Shown here piece by piece: positions 1-7,098 of a stretch of 11,803 nucleotides of DNA. The DNA is taken from contig JBFMFE010000010.1 in the NCBI GenBank assembly GCA_040752295.1, positions 1-11,803 on the forward strand, in the 5' to 3' direction. Under the pieces are notes generated by a model. It worked only from the letters and a program-made list of their open reading frames with translations, had not been told where the DNA came from and searched no databases. The position numbers and the translations under genes are program-made. Each line of letters opens with the position of its first letter. Positions within the stretch are counted from its first letter, which is position 1. This DNA is from JBFMFE01 sp040752295 (lineage in GTDB: Bacteria; UBP15; UBA6099; JBFMBQ01).

Positions 1-21
1 CCGCCTTCCCGCTAACGTGAC

Positions 22-507
22 ATGGAGTGGCTGATCGTCCTTCTCCTTATCATCGTCATCTCCATACTCGTATTCAGGTCCGGGGGCATCGGGCAGGCGC
101 TTTTCGGCGGGCAGGAACCGAAAAAACGCGACTCGGGCGAACCTGCCGGCGAGGACGTCCGGCAGGCGGCTGACGCGGCGCTTGAGAAAATAGACTCCAA
201 AATCGAAACGCTCAGGAGCCTGATCAGGGAAGCCGACCAGAAGATACGCGCGCTGAGAACCATCAACTCCGCCGCCGCGAACGTGCTGGGAGAAACCGCG
301 GGGCGCTCAAGACACGCCGATGAAAACTCCCACGCGCCCGACCGTCACGCGACCACCGGCTGCAGCCACGACAAGAAAGCCGCCGTGATACGGCTTTCCC
401 GCCGGGGCATGGACGTCAACGCCATCGCGCAGGAGACCGGACTCGGCGCGGGAGAAGTCGAATTGATACTCATCCTCGAAAGGTCCCGGGGAAAGCAGCC
501 CCCCTGA
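22..507 (+). CDS. Membrane-anchored coiled-coil protein with C-terminal helix-turn-helix
   Basis: A 161-residue protein of the type often annotated as DUF6115/DUF2802-like. One hydrophobic helix at residues 2-18 anchors it to the membrane with almost no N-terminal tail. A basic/acidic linker follows (about 30-45), then a probable coiled coil (about 44-80) rich in Ala, Leu, Glu and Lys at heptad spacing. Residues 119-155 look like a small helix-turn-helix, with the recognisable ending GAGEVELILILE; proteins of this type end in a very similar GEVELIL stretch. The function is unknown; a scaffold or DNA/partner-binding role at the membrane is inference. The start is the only ATG before the membrane helix, and no clear Shine-Dalgarno precedes it. 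A TAA at 13-15, in an open frame from the window edge, may be the end of an upstream gene, so translational coupling is possible. The family hydrolase gene follows after 40 bases. Confidence 0.82.
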   Translation: MEWLIVLLLIIVISILVFRSGGIGQALFGGQEPKKRDSGEPAGEDVRQAADAALEKIDSKIETLRSLIREADQKIRALRTINSAAANVLGETAGRSRHADENSHAPDRHATTGCSHDKKAAVIRLSRRGMDVNAIAQETGLGAGEVELILILERSRGKQPP

Positions 508-547
508 TAGCTCCCCCTGTATGAATTGACGGGCATGGACGGGCGGA

Positions 548-2368
548 ATGCCGGCCTGGAATCACGCGAAGGATTATTTCAAGCGGCTCTCGGCGCACCC
601 GAGACCCGACTTTTACCGCGAATCGTGGCACTCACTCGACGGCGCGTGGCGGTTCGAGTTTGACCCGCGGAAACGGGGTCTGGACAGGAAACTGCATCTA
701 AGCGGCGACCTCGCCGGGAAGATCACCGTCCCCTTCTGCGTCGAGTCGGACGCGTCGGGAGTAAAAAGAAAAAACGCCCCCGGAGTCATGTGGTACGCAA
801 AGAGGTTCGCCCCGCCGAGCGACTTCAGCCGCGGTCGCCGGACGCTTCTCTGTTTCGGCGCGGTGGACTACGAGGCGGAGGTATGGGTGAACGGCAGACG
901 CGCGGGGGGGCACGAAGGGGGGTACACGCCGTTCCGGTTCGACGTCACGGAGTTTCTCGAGGGGGACGAGAACCTGCTGGTCGTGCGCGTGCGCGACACA
1001 CTCGACCCGCGCGTCCCGCGTGGAAAACAGACTTTTTTAGGCGCTCCCTTTCTCGTCATGTACACACCCGTGAGCGGCATATGGCAGCCGGTCTACCTCG
1101 AGAGCGTCGGCGCGGCGCACCTGCGCAACTTCACGGTGAAGGCAGCCCCGGAGAGAAAAACCGCGGCGTTCCGGTTCGACGTCGCCGGCGAACCGGGGGA
1201 ATACACCCTGAAAGTGAGAATCCGCACGCCCGAAGGCGTCGAAACCGCCGCCGGAGACCTGCCCTTCAAAATAACCCGCGGCGGGCGCTTAGTTGAAACG
1301 GGAATCGCGTTCGACACCGTGGTTCCATGGTCTCCGGAAAACCCGGCGCTGTACCCCGCGCGGCTGGAGATCGTCCGGGGGAATTCGGTCGAGGACGCCG
1401 TGGAAACCTATTTCGGCTGGCGAAGCATCGAGGTGAAAGGCGGAAAGGTCCTTCTGAACGGCGAACCGTTTTACCACCGGTTCGTGCTGAACCAGGGCTA
1501 TTTTCCGGGCGGATGGTACACTCCCGTGAAACGGGACGCGTTCCGCGAGGACGTGGAAACCATCCTGAGCATGGGATTCAACGGGGCGCGGATGCACCAG
1601 AAGATAGAGAGCCCGAAGTTTCTTTTCTGGTGCGACGTGCTGGGTCTTGCGGTGTGGGAGGAGATGCCGTCGCCGTACCTGTGGAGCGGGAGGATGCGGC
1701 GCGCGCTCAGGGCGCAGTGGCGCGAGGCGGTGGAGCGCGACCGGAATCACCCCTGCGTCATCGCGTGGGTGCCGATGAACGAGAGCTGGGGAGTGCACCC
1801 TCTCGTGGTCTCGGCGCAGGTGAGAGACTTCGTGCGGGACACGTACCGGTACACGAAGGACCTCGACCCCACGCGCCTCGTCATTGACAACAGCGGATTC
1901 GAACACGTGGAAACGGACGTCGTGGACATCCACCACTACCTGAAAAGCCCCCGGCTCGCAGGGAAATACTACGCGAGAATCCTCAGCCCCAAGGGGCTGG
2001 AATTCACCGCCGGGAACGTGGCTGCGCGTTTGTTTCCCGGCTCCTCGGTGACGTCCCCCCTCGCGCCGGGCGTGAAGTACCGGGGCGAACCGCTGATCAT
2101 CAGCGAGTACGGCGGGTTCGGTTTCTACCGCGTCGCCGGCGGTCGGACGCTCGCCGAAAACTTCACCCGGTACACACTCGACATCGCCCGCGAACCACAC
2201 ATACAGGGCTACTGCTACACGCAGTTCACGGACACCGGACAGGAGAGGAACGGACTCCTCACGTTCGAGCGCGAGCCTAAAATCCCCGTCGAAAAAATCC
2301 GCGAGGTCAACAAAGAAGCCGAAAGACTCCGGCGGACGATGGATGGCGGCGGAGAGGGAAAAAACTGA
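548..2368 (+). CDS. Glycoside hydrolase family 2 protein (beta-galactosidase/beta-glucuronidase/beta-mannosidase type)
   Basis: A 606-residue retaining glycosidase that hydrolyses a non-reducing terminal beta-linked sugar; which sugar cannot be read from the sequence. The order of domains is that of GH2: an N-terminal jelly-roll sugar-binding domain (about 20-185, with EVWVNGRRAGGHEGGYTPF), an Ig-like domain (about 195-290), and a TIM barrel (about 295-595). The acid/base Glu is E412 in VPMNESWG, and the nucleophile is E520 in IISEYGGFG. The segment GYCYTQFTDTGQERNGL near 554-570 is typical of the end of the barrel. The usual GH2 signature with Arg-Gly before the first barrel strand reads YHRFVLNQGYFPGGW here, placing it in a divergent subgroup. 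No signal peptide is seen, so it is probably cytoplasmic and acts on imported oligosaccharides. A weak GGGCGG precedes the ATG. It probably shares a transcript with the coiled-coil gene 40 bases upstream. Confidence 0.93.
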   Translation: MPAWNHAKDYFKRLSAHPRPDFYRESWHSLDGAWRFEFDPRKRGLDRKLHLSGDLAGKITVPFCVESDASGVKRKNAPGVMWYAKRFAPPSDFSRGRRTLLCFGAVDYEAEVWVNGRRAGGHEGGYTPFRFDVTEFLEGDENLLVVRVRDTLDPRVPRGKQTFLGAPFLVMYTPVSGIWQPVYLESVGAAHLRNFTVKAAPERKTAAFRFDVAGEPGEYTLKVRIRTPEGVETAAGDLPFKITRGGRLVETGIAFDTVVPWSPENPALYPARLEIVRGNSVEDAVETYFGWRSIEVKGGKVLLNGEPFYHRFVLNQGYFPGGWYTPVKRDAFREDVETILSMGFNGARMHQKIESPKFLFWCDVLGLAVWEEMPSPYLWSGRMRRALRAQWREAVERDRNHPCVIAWVPMNESWGVHPLVVSAQVRDFVRDTYRYTKDLDPTRLVIDNSGFEHVETDVVDIHHYLKSPRLAGKYYARILSPKGLEFTAGNVAARLFPGSSVTSPLAPGVKYRGEPLIISEYGGFGFYRVAGGRTLAENFTRYTLDIAREPHIQGYCYTQFTDTGQERNGLLTFEREPKIPVEKIREVNKEAERLRRTMDGGGEGKN

Positions 2369-2375
2369 GCGGGCG

Positions 2376-2437
2376 GGCGCGCCGCAGCCGGGTTCCCGCG
2401 CCTCATAATCCCGCCGCTCCGAAAAAGCCCGTCGGGA
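2376..2437. terminator. Hairpins between convergent genes, possible terminators
   Basis: The 74-base gap between the convergent hydrolase and phosphoesterase genes holds two imperfect hairpins. Arms GGCGCG (2376-2381) and CGCGCC (2397-2402) pair over a 15-base loop. Arms TCCCGCCG (2409-2416) and CGTCGGGA (2430-2437) pair with one mismatch over a 13-base loop. Neither is followed by a good T-run on either strand, so intrinsic termination is only a possibility suggested by position. Confidence 0.25.
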
Positions 2438-2442
2438 GGAAG

Positions 2443-4245
2443 CTATTCGACCTCGAACGGCATTCCCCCGAATCTCACGTGCGTCACGTTCGAGGCGTCG
2501 GCAAGCCGGGCGTCGAATTTACTCACCAGAACCAGTCTCGCGGCAGCCGCGAGCACCCTCGCGCCGGTAAGGGTCTCCCAGCCCACCTTCTCCCTCTCGG
2601 CGCGCACGAACAGCCTGTTGCCGTCCACCTCGCACTTCACCCCTTTGTCCGAAGCCTTTATTTTCCCTTCCCTGTAGCCTTCGAGATCGAAAAGAGCGCA
2701 CGTCGGGAACCCCATGGAGTTCGCCAGCGGCGCGTAACCGATAACGGGAATCGCCTTCAGCAGCGCCTTCGGGTCCGCCACGATCTCGACCTCGTCTCCC
2801 ACCAGCGAAAGCCCGTACAGGTTGAAAACGCGCTCCGCCCTGCTGCCGCCCTGAGGCTCGTCATCCAGCTCCATGAGAAAATAGACGTGCTTCTCATCGT
2901 ACGCCATGGAAACGCTCAGGATGTCAAGACTGCCGGCGACTTTGACATCCATGTCGTCCGCGTCCATTGACACCAGCGTATAGGGGGCGTTTTTCAGCTC
3001 GACCGCCTGCGAGCCGGCGGCGCCCGGGAGCAGTTCCCTCACGGAGAGGAGGTTCATCGAAACGCTCCCCACCGAGTCCTCGGCGCGGACGGAGCAGTAC
3101 GCCTTCCCCGCCGGCGCCGGGGGGAGTGCGCCCCTCCACAACCTTTCATCGAAGGTGTCGCTCTTCAAAGCGACGGAGTCCGTCGTTGCTCCGTCGCTGT
3201 GAACACATTCCATCCCGACGCCCGCAAGCCCCACCTCCAGCGAGTCCGGATGGCTGAACGCCGTGACGGTGACCTGAGCCCCCTCGCCCGCTTTCCACCT
3301 CCCGCCCTCGAACTCGACCTTCTGGACGACCGGCGCGTTGAAGTGCCTGTAACTCGCGAAGGGGAACTCGAGGGGAACCCCGCCGGGGGAAGCGAACCCC
3401 GTGAGGTCGGACGTGTCCGGCGCGACGAGAATATCCATCACTTTGCCGTCCCTGACCTCCACGAGCATCATGTGGTAGTACCCGCCGCTGAGGGGGTGAT
3501 AGAAGCGGTTGATCGGGTCGGGTTCGGCGCCTGCGACGCCGGTCATGACGTAATCCGTGCCGCCGCGCGTGAGCCTGTCGTGGGCGTGGACGTGCCCGAA
3601 ATAGACCTTCCGCACGCCGTACTTTTCGACGAGTTCCATGAACCCGTCGGAATTCTTCTTCATCGCTTCCGACCAGACTCGCGTGCGGGGCGGCGCGTGC
3701 ATGAAGATGAACTTCACGAGGTCCGTCTTCAGCCTGTCCTCGAGCCACGCCAGCTGCCCGTCCTCGAGATCGTAATCGGCGGCAGCGTTGTCAAGGGCGA
3801 TGAACCTGGCGCCGCCGTAGTCGAAATAGAAGTCGGCGGGTCCGAACATCTCGACGAACCGTTCGAGTCCGCCGGGCACGGAGTTCTCGTGGTTGCCGAC
3901 CACCGAGATGAACGGAACACCGCTGTTCCTGAGCATCTCGTAGAAATGGAGATACTCCCCGCGGGCGCCCGAGTGCACGAGGTCGCCGACGTCAATGATA
4001 AAAGCCGGGTCGAAACGGTTCGCGAGGTCCATCATGTGCAGAAAGACCTGGTCGCCGTCGCGCGTGTCGCCCATCACGATAAAATAAAAATGCCCGTCGG
4101 CGGGAGCGGGTTTTATCTTCCCGATCTCGACCGAGTTCAAGTGCTTCGGCAGCGGGTCTTCCGGCGCCGCCCCCGCCGCGCACCGCGCAAGAAGCGCGAA
4201 CACCATAACCGCGCAGGAAAATCCCGCCGAAAACTTTACTTTCAT
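2443..4245 (-). CDS. Secreted calcineurin-like metallophosphoesterase with C-terminal CBM9/DOMON-like domain
   Basis: A 600-residue exported phosphoesterase using a dinuclear metal centre. An N-terminal signal peptide (hydrophobic core about 8-20, likely cleavage after AGA near residue 26) sends it to the periplasm or outside. The metallophosphoesterase motifs lie in order: GDTRDGD (59-65), GDLVHSG (87-93), GNHEN (117-121), the lone His in FMHAPP (183) and GHVHAHD (217-223). The first motif is D-x-R rather than the more common D-x-H. Residues about 300-410 look like a beta-rich linker domain. Residues about 425-600 have the feel of a CBM9/DOMON beta-sandwich (LDILSVSMAYDEKHVYFLMEL), which would bind carbohydrate or a surface ligand. 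A longer frame opens at 4272, but ATG 4245 starts the signal peptide directly and has a strong GGGGGAGG Shine-Dalgarno. The substrate is unknown; related secreted enzymes act on phosphomonoesters or nucleotides. Confidence 0.9.
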   Translation of the reverse strand: MKVKFSAGFSCAVMVFALLARCAAGAAPEDPLPKHLNSVEIGKIKPAPADGHFYFIVMGDTRDGDQVFLHMMDLANRFDPAFIIDVGDLVHSGARGEYLHFYEMLRNSGVPFISVVGNHENSVPGGLERFVEMFGPADFYFDYGGARFIALDNAAADYDLEDGQLAWLEDRLKTDLVKFIFMHAPPRTRVWSEAMKKNSDGFMELVEKYGVRKVYFGHVHAHDRLTRGGTDYVMTGVAGAEPDPINRFYHPLSGGYYHMMLVEVRDGKVMDILVAPDTSDLTGFASPGGVPLEFPFASYRHFNAPVVQKVEFEGGRWKAGEGAQVTVTAFSHPDSLEVGLAGVGMECVHSDGATTDSVALKSDTFDERLWRGALPPAPAGKAYCSVRAEDSVGSVSMNLLSVRELLPGAAGSQAVELKNAPYTLVSMDADDMDVKVAGSLDILSVSMAYDEKHVYFLMELDDEPQGGSRAERVFNLYGLSLVGDEVEIVADPKALLKAIPVIGYAPLANSMGFPTCALFDLEGYREGKIKASDKGVKCEVDGNRLFVRAEREKVGWETLTGARVLAAAARLVLVSKFDARLADASNVTHVRFGGMPFEVE

Positions 4246-4289
4246 GAACCTCCCCCTCCCCTGTCCGGTCAATTCACACGACGTAAATG

Positions 4290-4318
4290 ATCATAGACGA
4301 TAAACGCGGTTCCGTCAC
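4290..4318 (-). promoter_or_regulatory. Sigma70-like promoter of the phosphoesterase gene
   Basis: On the minus strand GTGACG (4313-4318) and TATGAT (4290-4295) are separated by exactly 17 bases, 45 bases before the ATG at 4245. The -35 box matches the consensus at 4 of 6 positions and the -10 box at 5 of 6. The -35 continues into GAACCG, matching the sequence at the two promoters in the 6.7-7.1 kb gap. Confidence 0.5.
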
Positions 4319-4405
4319 TGCCGCAGGGGATTGCGACGCTGAAAAAGCAAACGGAAACCGATAAGTTATAGCAGCGTTTTCCGGAGAGCGGAGAGGAACG
4401 GGGCG

Positions 4406-4897
4406 TCAATCACGCGGGTCGAGGAGCGTGTCCTCTGCGGGGGAAGCGAGGTGCTGACGGAGCGCGAGCCGCACCTCATGGACAAGCTCATCAACCTGGA
4501 ACGGCTTCGTGATGAACCGCTTCGCGCCCGCCACGTACGAAGAAAGCTTCGCGGAAAGCTCTTTTCTCACGGTGAGCATGATTATCGGTATGCCCTTTGT
4601 GTCTTCCGAGCGCATCAGTGTCCGGCATACGTCCACGCCGCTCCCGTCGGGGAGCACGATGTCGAGCAGCACAAGGTCGGGCAGAATCGCCGCCGCCTTT
4701 TCTATCCCCTGACCGCCGCTGAAAGCGGACTCGGTCTGGTACCCAGCCTGCTGAAGGATGGTGCATACGAGCTCATTCATATCCTCGTCGTCTTCGACGA
4801 CGAGAATCAGTTTGCCCGATTTCCCGCTCATTTTTCCCGCCATCCCGCACGGCGATTCCAAAAGAGCGATACCGCTGTCCATTTCCATAACAGCCAT
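4406..4897 (-). CDS. Single-domain response regulator (receiver only)
   Basis: A 163-residue protein made of one CheY-like receiver domain and short tails. The acidic pocket is VVEDDED (E35-D36-D37), the phosphoacceptor is D79 in LVLLDIVLPDGSG, the switch Thr is T109 in MLTVR, and the conserved Lys is K131 in ITKPF. The position normally held by Asp before the aromatic switch residue reads AKRFITKPF, a mild deviation. There is no output domain, so it must act by protein-protein contact. No histidine kinase lies in the window. The start is uncertain: GTG 4906, ATG 4897 and ATG 4888 share the GTGAGG upstream, and ATG 4831 (MSGKSGKLILVVEDD) begins right at the domain. It lies 87 bases after the membrane protein gene on the same strand and may be co-transcribed with it. 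Confidence 0.9.
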   Translation of the reverse strand: MAVMEMDSGIALLESPCGMAGKMSGKSGKLILVVEDDEDMNELVCTILQQAGYQTESAFSGGQGIEKAAAILPDLVLLDIVLPDGSGVDVCRTLMRSEDTKGIPIIMLTVRKELSAKLSSYVAGAKRFITKPFQVDELVHEVRLALRQHLASPAEDTLLDPRD

Positions 4898-4984
4898 ATA
4901 CCTCACTTTCTATTACCCGCTTCCGGGCTGGTATAAACAAATTTTAAAAACTTAGCGAAACCCGTCGAAAGTCGGATGTGACCG

Positions 4985-5935
4985 TCAGAGCCACTCGACG
5001 CCGTAATCCGGCGGCGGCGGCGGTCCCGGCGGGACGCCGGGCGCGGGCGTCCTTTCCACGTACAGCCTGTAGAAGAACAGAAGGAAAAACGTGGCGATCG
5101 CGAGGCTCAGGAGGGAGGAAACCACGTTCGCGCCGAACGTGATCATAAGATATAGGGCTGCTAAACCCGTCTCCCACCCACCGGACTGAACCGCCATCTG
5201 CCCGGCAAACCTTATCAGCGCGAACAGCCCGGCAACGAACATGCCGGCTACTATCCATATAAGGAACAGTATCACTATCTGAAAAAAGTTTTTTCTGACG
5301 AACGAGAAACTTCTCGAAAAGGCTTCCACCGCGGAGACGTCCTCGATAAAACACGCGGGGCGCCACATCCAAAGGAAAAGGGCGATCGCGAGTTCCGACG
5401 CCAGTACAAGCGGAAAGAGGAGAAGCGCCGCGACGCCGCCCGCCGCCCAGCCCCCCCCGCCACCCCCCAAAACCAGACCCGCAACCACCACTGCGCTCCC
5501 TAAAACGGGTATCATCTGGACGCAGAGCTTCAGTATTGACCCGGCGGCGATCCGGAGAACAAACCGCGATATCCCCTCGAAATAATCCCCCAGCCCGGTC
5601 CTGCCCGCCGCCGCCGCCCTCGAAAACATGTTCCCCCATCCCGAACCGTGTATCACGTTCACCACGAACAACACGGCTAAAAACGACAGGAACATGGCGC
5701 CGGCGAAGAGCGACACCTGCGACAGCAGCTCCCGCCAGGTATCCTCGCTGAAGGTGCTCAGCGCCTCCTTCCAGTCGCTCACTTTCAGAAACACGGAAAA
5801 GCCGAAGCCGACGGCGAAGGCAAAAAAAATCGCGATGTAAACGAAAAAGATGAAAACCGGGGGGACAAAGAGGACCAGGTTGGCGAGAAAGAGCCTCCAC
5901 ACGTCGGGGATCATCTGCTCGACGCTTCTCTTCAC
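4985..5935 (-). CDS. Multi-pass membrane protein, uncharacterised
   Basis: A 316-residue integral membrane protein with about six hydrophobic segments (about 17-50, 75-95, 128-155, 163-190, 217-245, 258-290). The segment EAFSRSFSFVRKNFFQI (205-219), followed by a membrane helix, is typical of the loosely defined YciC/DUF975/glycerophosphodiesterase-membrane-domain group, whose biochemical role is unknown. The tail is proline-rich (PGVPPGPPPPPDYG, 299-312) and probably cytosolic. I chose GTG 5935 because GGAGGGG lies seven bases before it; an open frame to 6211 would overlap the preceding gene deeply and codes for unlikely Arg/Gly-rich sequence. Codons for six Gly (157-162) create runs of eight and six G on the coding strand. 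It follows the 238-residue unknown gene by 68 bases, so the two are probably one operon. Confidence 0.85.
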   Translation of the reverse strand: MKRSVEQMIPDVWRLFLANLVLFVPPVFIFFVYIAIFFAFAVGFGFSVFLKVSDWKEALSTFSEDTWRELLSQVSLFAGAMFLSFLAVLFVVNVIHGSGWGNMFSRAAAAGRTGLGDYFEGISRFVLRIAAGSILKLCVQMIPVLGSAVVVAGLVLGGGGGGWAAGGVAALLLFPLVLASELAIALFLWMWRPACFIEDVSAVEAFSRSFSFVRKNFFQIVILFLIWIVAGMFVAGLFALIRFAGQMAVQSGGWETGLAALYLMITFGANVVSSLLSLAIATFFLLFFYRLYVERTPAPGVPPGPPPPPDYGVEWL

Positions 5936-6003
5936 GGTGTCCCCTCCGGCGCGCCGCCCGCCGGCTCTCGGGCGAAAACCATTCTCCGGACCAGCTCCGC
6001 CCG

Positions 6004-6720
6004 TCAGAAAGGCAGTTTTTCGAGAACTTTCTGAACCGGCGCGCCCGCGGTGGAAATAACGTTTAAAACGGGGGCGGTGAAGTCGAGGAGTTTCTTGAGG
6101 TTCACCTCGGGGTGGAACCTGATCCAGCCCTCCTCGAGTATTTCGCCGATTGCGTCCGAGAGTTTCATCGTCATGAGGAGGACTTTCCTGCCCTCGTCGC
6201 TTTCCTCCCACGCCTTCTTGAAGGCGCCGAAGAACTGAACGTTGGCGACCTTCAGAATGCCGAGGTCCACGTGCTGGAGGTCGTCCTGCGTCTTCACCCA
6301 GTCTCTGAAATGTTCGAATGCGTCCGCGAGCAGGTCGTCGAAAATCAGCTCCGCGCCCTTAGCGTCCCATGCGCTGCCCAGTCTGTCGCTAAGTTCGTGG
6401 AATTCCGTGTACGCGCCGTCCTCTTCCAGTTCGAGGGACGCCCAGATGATGCGATTGCCGCGCGTGTTCGTGATGACGGTGAGCATACTGCCGTTGTCGC
6501 CGAGGATCGCTTTCTTGCCGCCGCTCTTGAGCAGCCGGTAGGCGAGCCTTCCGTCCACCTTGACCGGCAGAAAGAACGGGTCCACGCCTGCCTGTTCCCT
6601 TGAGAGTTTCTCTCCGAGGTGCAGCCTGCGGAAAACGGCGCACATGTTCAGCCAGGGTTCCTTGAAAGCTTTCGATCCCCAGGCCATTATTTCCTTTTCC
6701 TCGCCGGTGAGCTTCGCCAT
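6004..6720 (-). CDS. Hypothetical soluble protein, 238 residues
   Basis: I do not recognise a family. The protein is soluble, has no signal peptide or membrane helix, and is mixed alpha/beta. The first 60 residues are charged and helical (MAKLTGEEKEIMAWGSKAFK). Residues about 48-100 look like beta strands (PFFLPVKVDGRLAYRLL, GSMLTVITNTRGNRIIWASLE). Residues about 120-200 are acidic helices with many aromatic residues. The C-terminal ~30 residues are hydrophobic and amphipathic (LLDFTAPVLNVISTAG). No catalytic signature is obvious. ATG 6720 is preceded by AGGGGGGG five bases upstream, and a strong promoter lies about 55 bases further up. It heads the minus-strand group with the membrane protein next, which suggests, as inference, a peripheral partner of that protein. 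Codon use and GC match the neighbours, supporting real coding. Confidence 0.8.
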   Translation of the reverse strand: MAKLTGEEKEIMAWGSKAFKEPWLNMCAVFRRLHLGEKLSREQAGVDPFFLPVKVDGRLAYRLLKSGGKKAILGDNGSMLTVITNTRGNRIIWASLELEEDGAYTEFHELSDRLGSAWDAKGAELIFDDLLADAFEHFRDWVKTQDDLQHVDLGILKVANVQFFGAFKKAWEESDEGRKVLLMTMKLSDAIGEILEEGWIRFHPEVNLKKLLDFTAPVLNVISTAGAPVQKVLEKLPF

Positions 6721-6776
6721 CCGGACCCCCCCTGTCGCCCGTTCCCGGGATGCGTTTTCCGGGTGAAACGGTGTCT

Positions 6777-6805
6777 ATGATAAATGCGGAGACCGGTTCT
6801 GTCAA
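6777..6805 (-). promoter_or_regulatory. Sigma70 promoter of the 238-residue unknown gene
   Basis: On the minus strand a perfect TTGACA (6800-6805) is followed after 17 bases by TATCAT (6777-6782), a 5 of 6 match. Transcription would start near 6770, giving a leader of about 50 bases. The -35 is part of TTGACAGAACCG, which recurs at the divergent promoter near 7018. Confidence 0.8.
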
Positions 6806-7017
6806 ACCCGCGGGCGCGTGTGGAAAAGCCCCAAAAATAAAACCGGCTCCTTCCGTCCTCCGTGCCTTCAGCGAGCCGTTTCCCTCAGGAACAGCCTCCG
6901 TGCCGTTCCGTTGTACTGTGTCGGGTGTTCTGTTTTACATTAACAATATCGTCACTCCGCGGGGAATCTTTAGCCCGGGCACGGAAAAAAGCCTTCGGCG
7001 CATTATCTTTCCGGTTA
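6806..7017. other. Intergenic stretch between divergent promoters
   Basis: This is the central part of a 378-base gap between divergent genes. I see no credible coding frame, tRNA or strong hairpin in it. Its only clear context is the inverted pair of TTGACAGAACCG sequences at its two edges, so it could hold operator sites or a small RNA, but nothing in the sequence shows this. Confidence 0.5.
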
Positions 7018-7047
7018 TTGACAGAACCGCCTCCGGGCGTATATATT
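7018..7047 (+). promoter_or_regulatory. Sigma70 promoter of the CheX-like/CheY-like operon
   Basis: A perfect TTGACA (7018-7023) is followed after 18 bases by TATATT (7042-7047), a 5 of 6 match; a 17-base reading gives ATATAT. The start codon lies about 50 bases downstream. The leader carries AAGGAG at 7081-7086 and GGGGG at 7090-7094 before the ATG at 7099. Confidence 0.75.
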
Positions 7048-7098
7048 ACCTTGAATTAATTTTGGGAAATAACGAGAGAGAAGGAGATCGGGGGATAA

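Noticed and set aside
1289..2200. A 303-codon open frame on the minus strand inside the glycoside hydrolase gene
   Set aside because: It lies fully antisense to a gene with clear GH2 motifs, and its product is rich in His, Arg and Pro as expected from reading GC-rich DNA in the wrong frame. It has no domain signature.
4245..4272. The longer start of the phosphoesterase at 4272
   Set aside because: It would put nine polar residues before the signal peptide, while ATG 4245 has a strong GGGGGAGG ribosome site and begins the signal peptide directly.
3199..4290. A 363-codon open frame on the plus strand inside the phosphoesterase gene
   Set aside because: It is antisense to a gene with all metallophosphoesterase motifs and a signal peptide, and its Val/Glu/His-rich product shows no recognisable motif.
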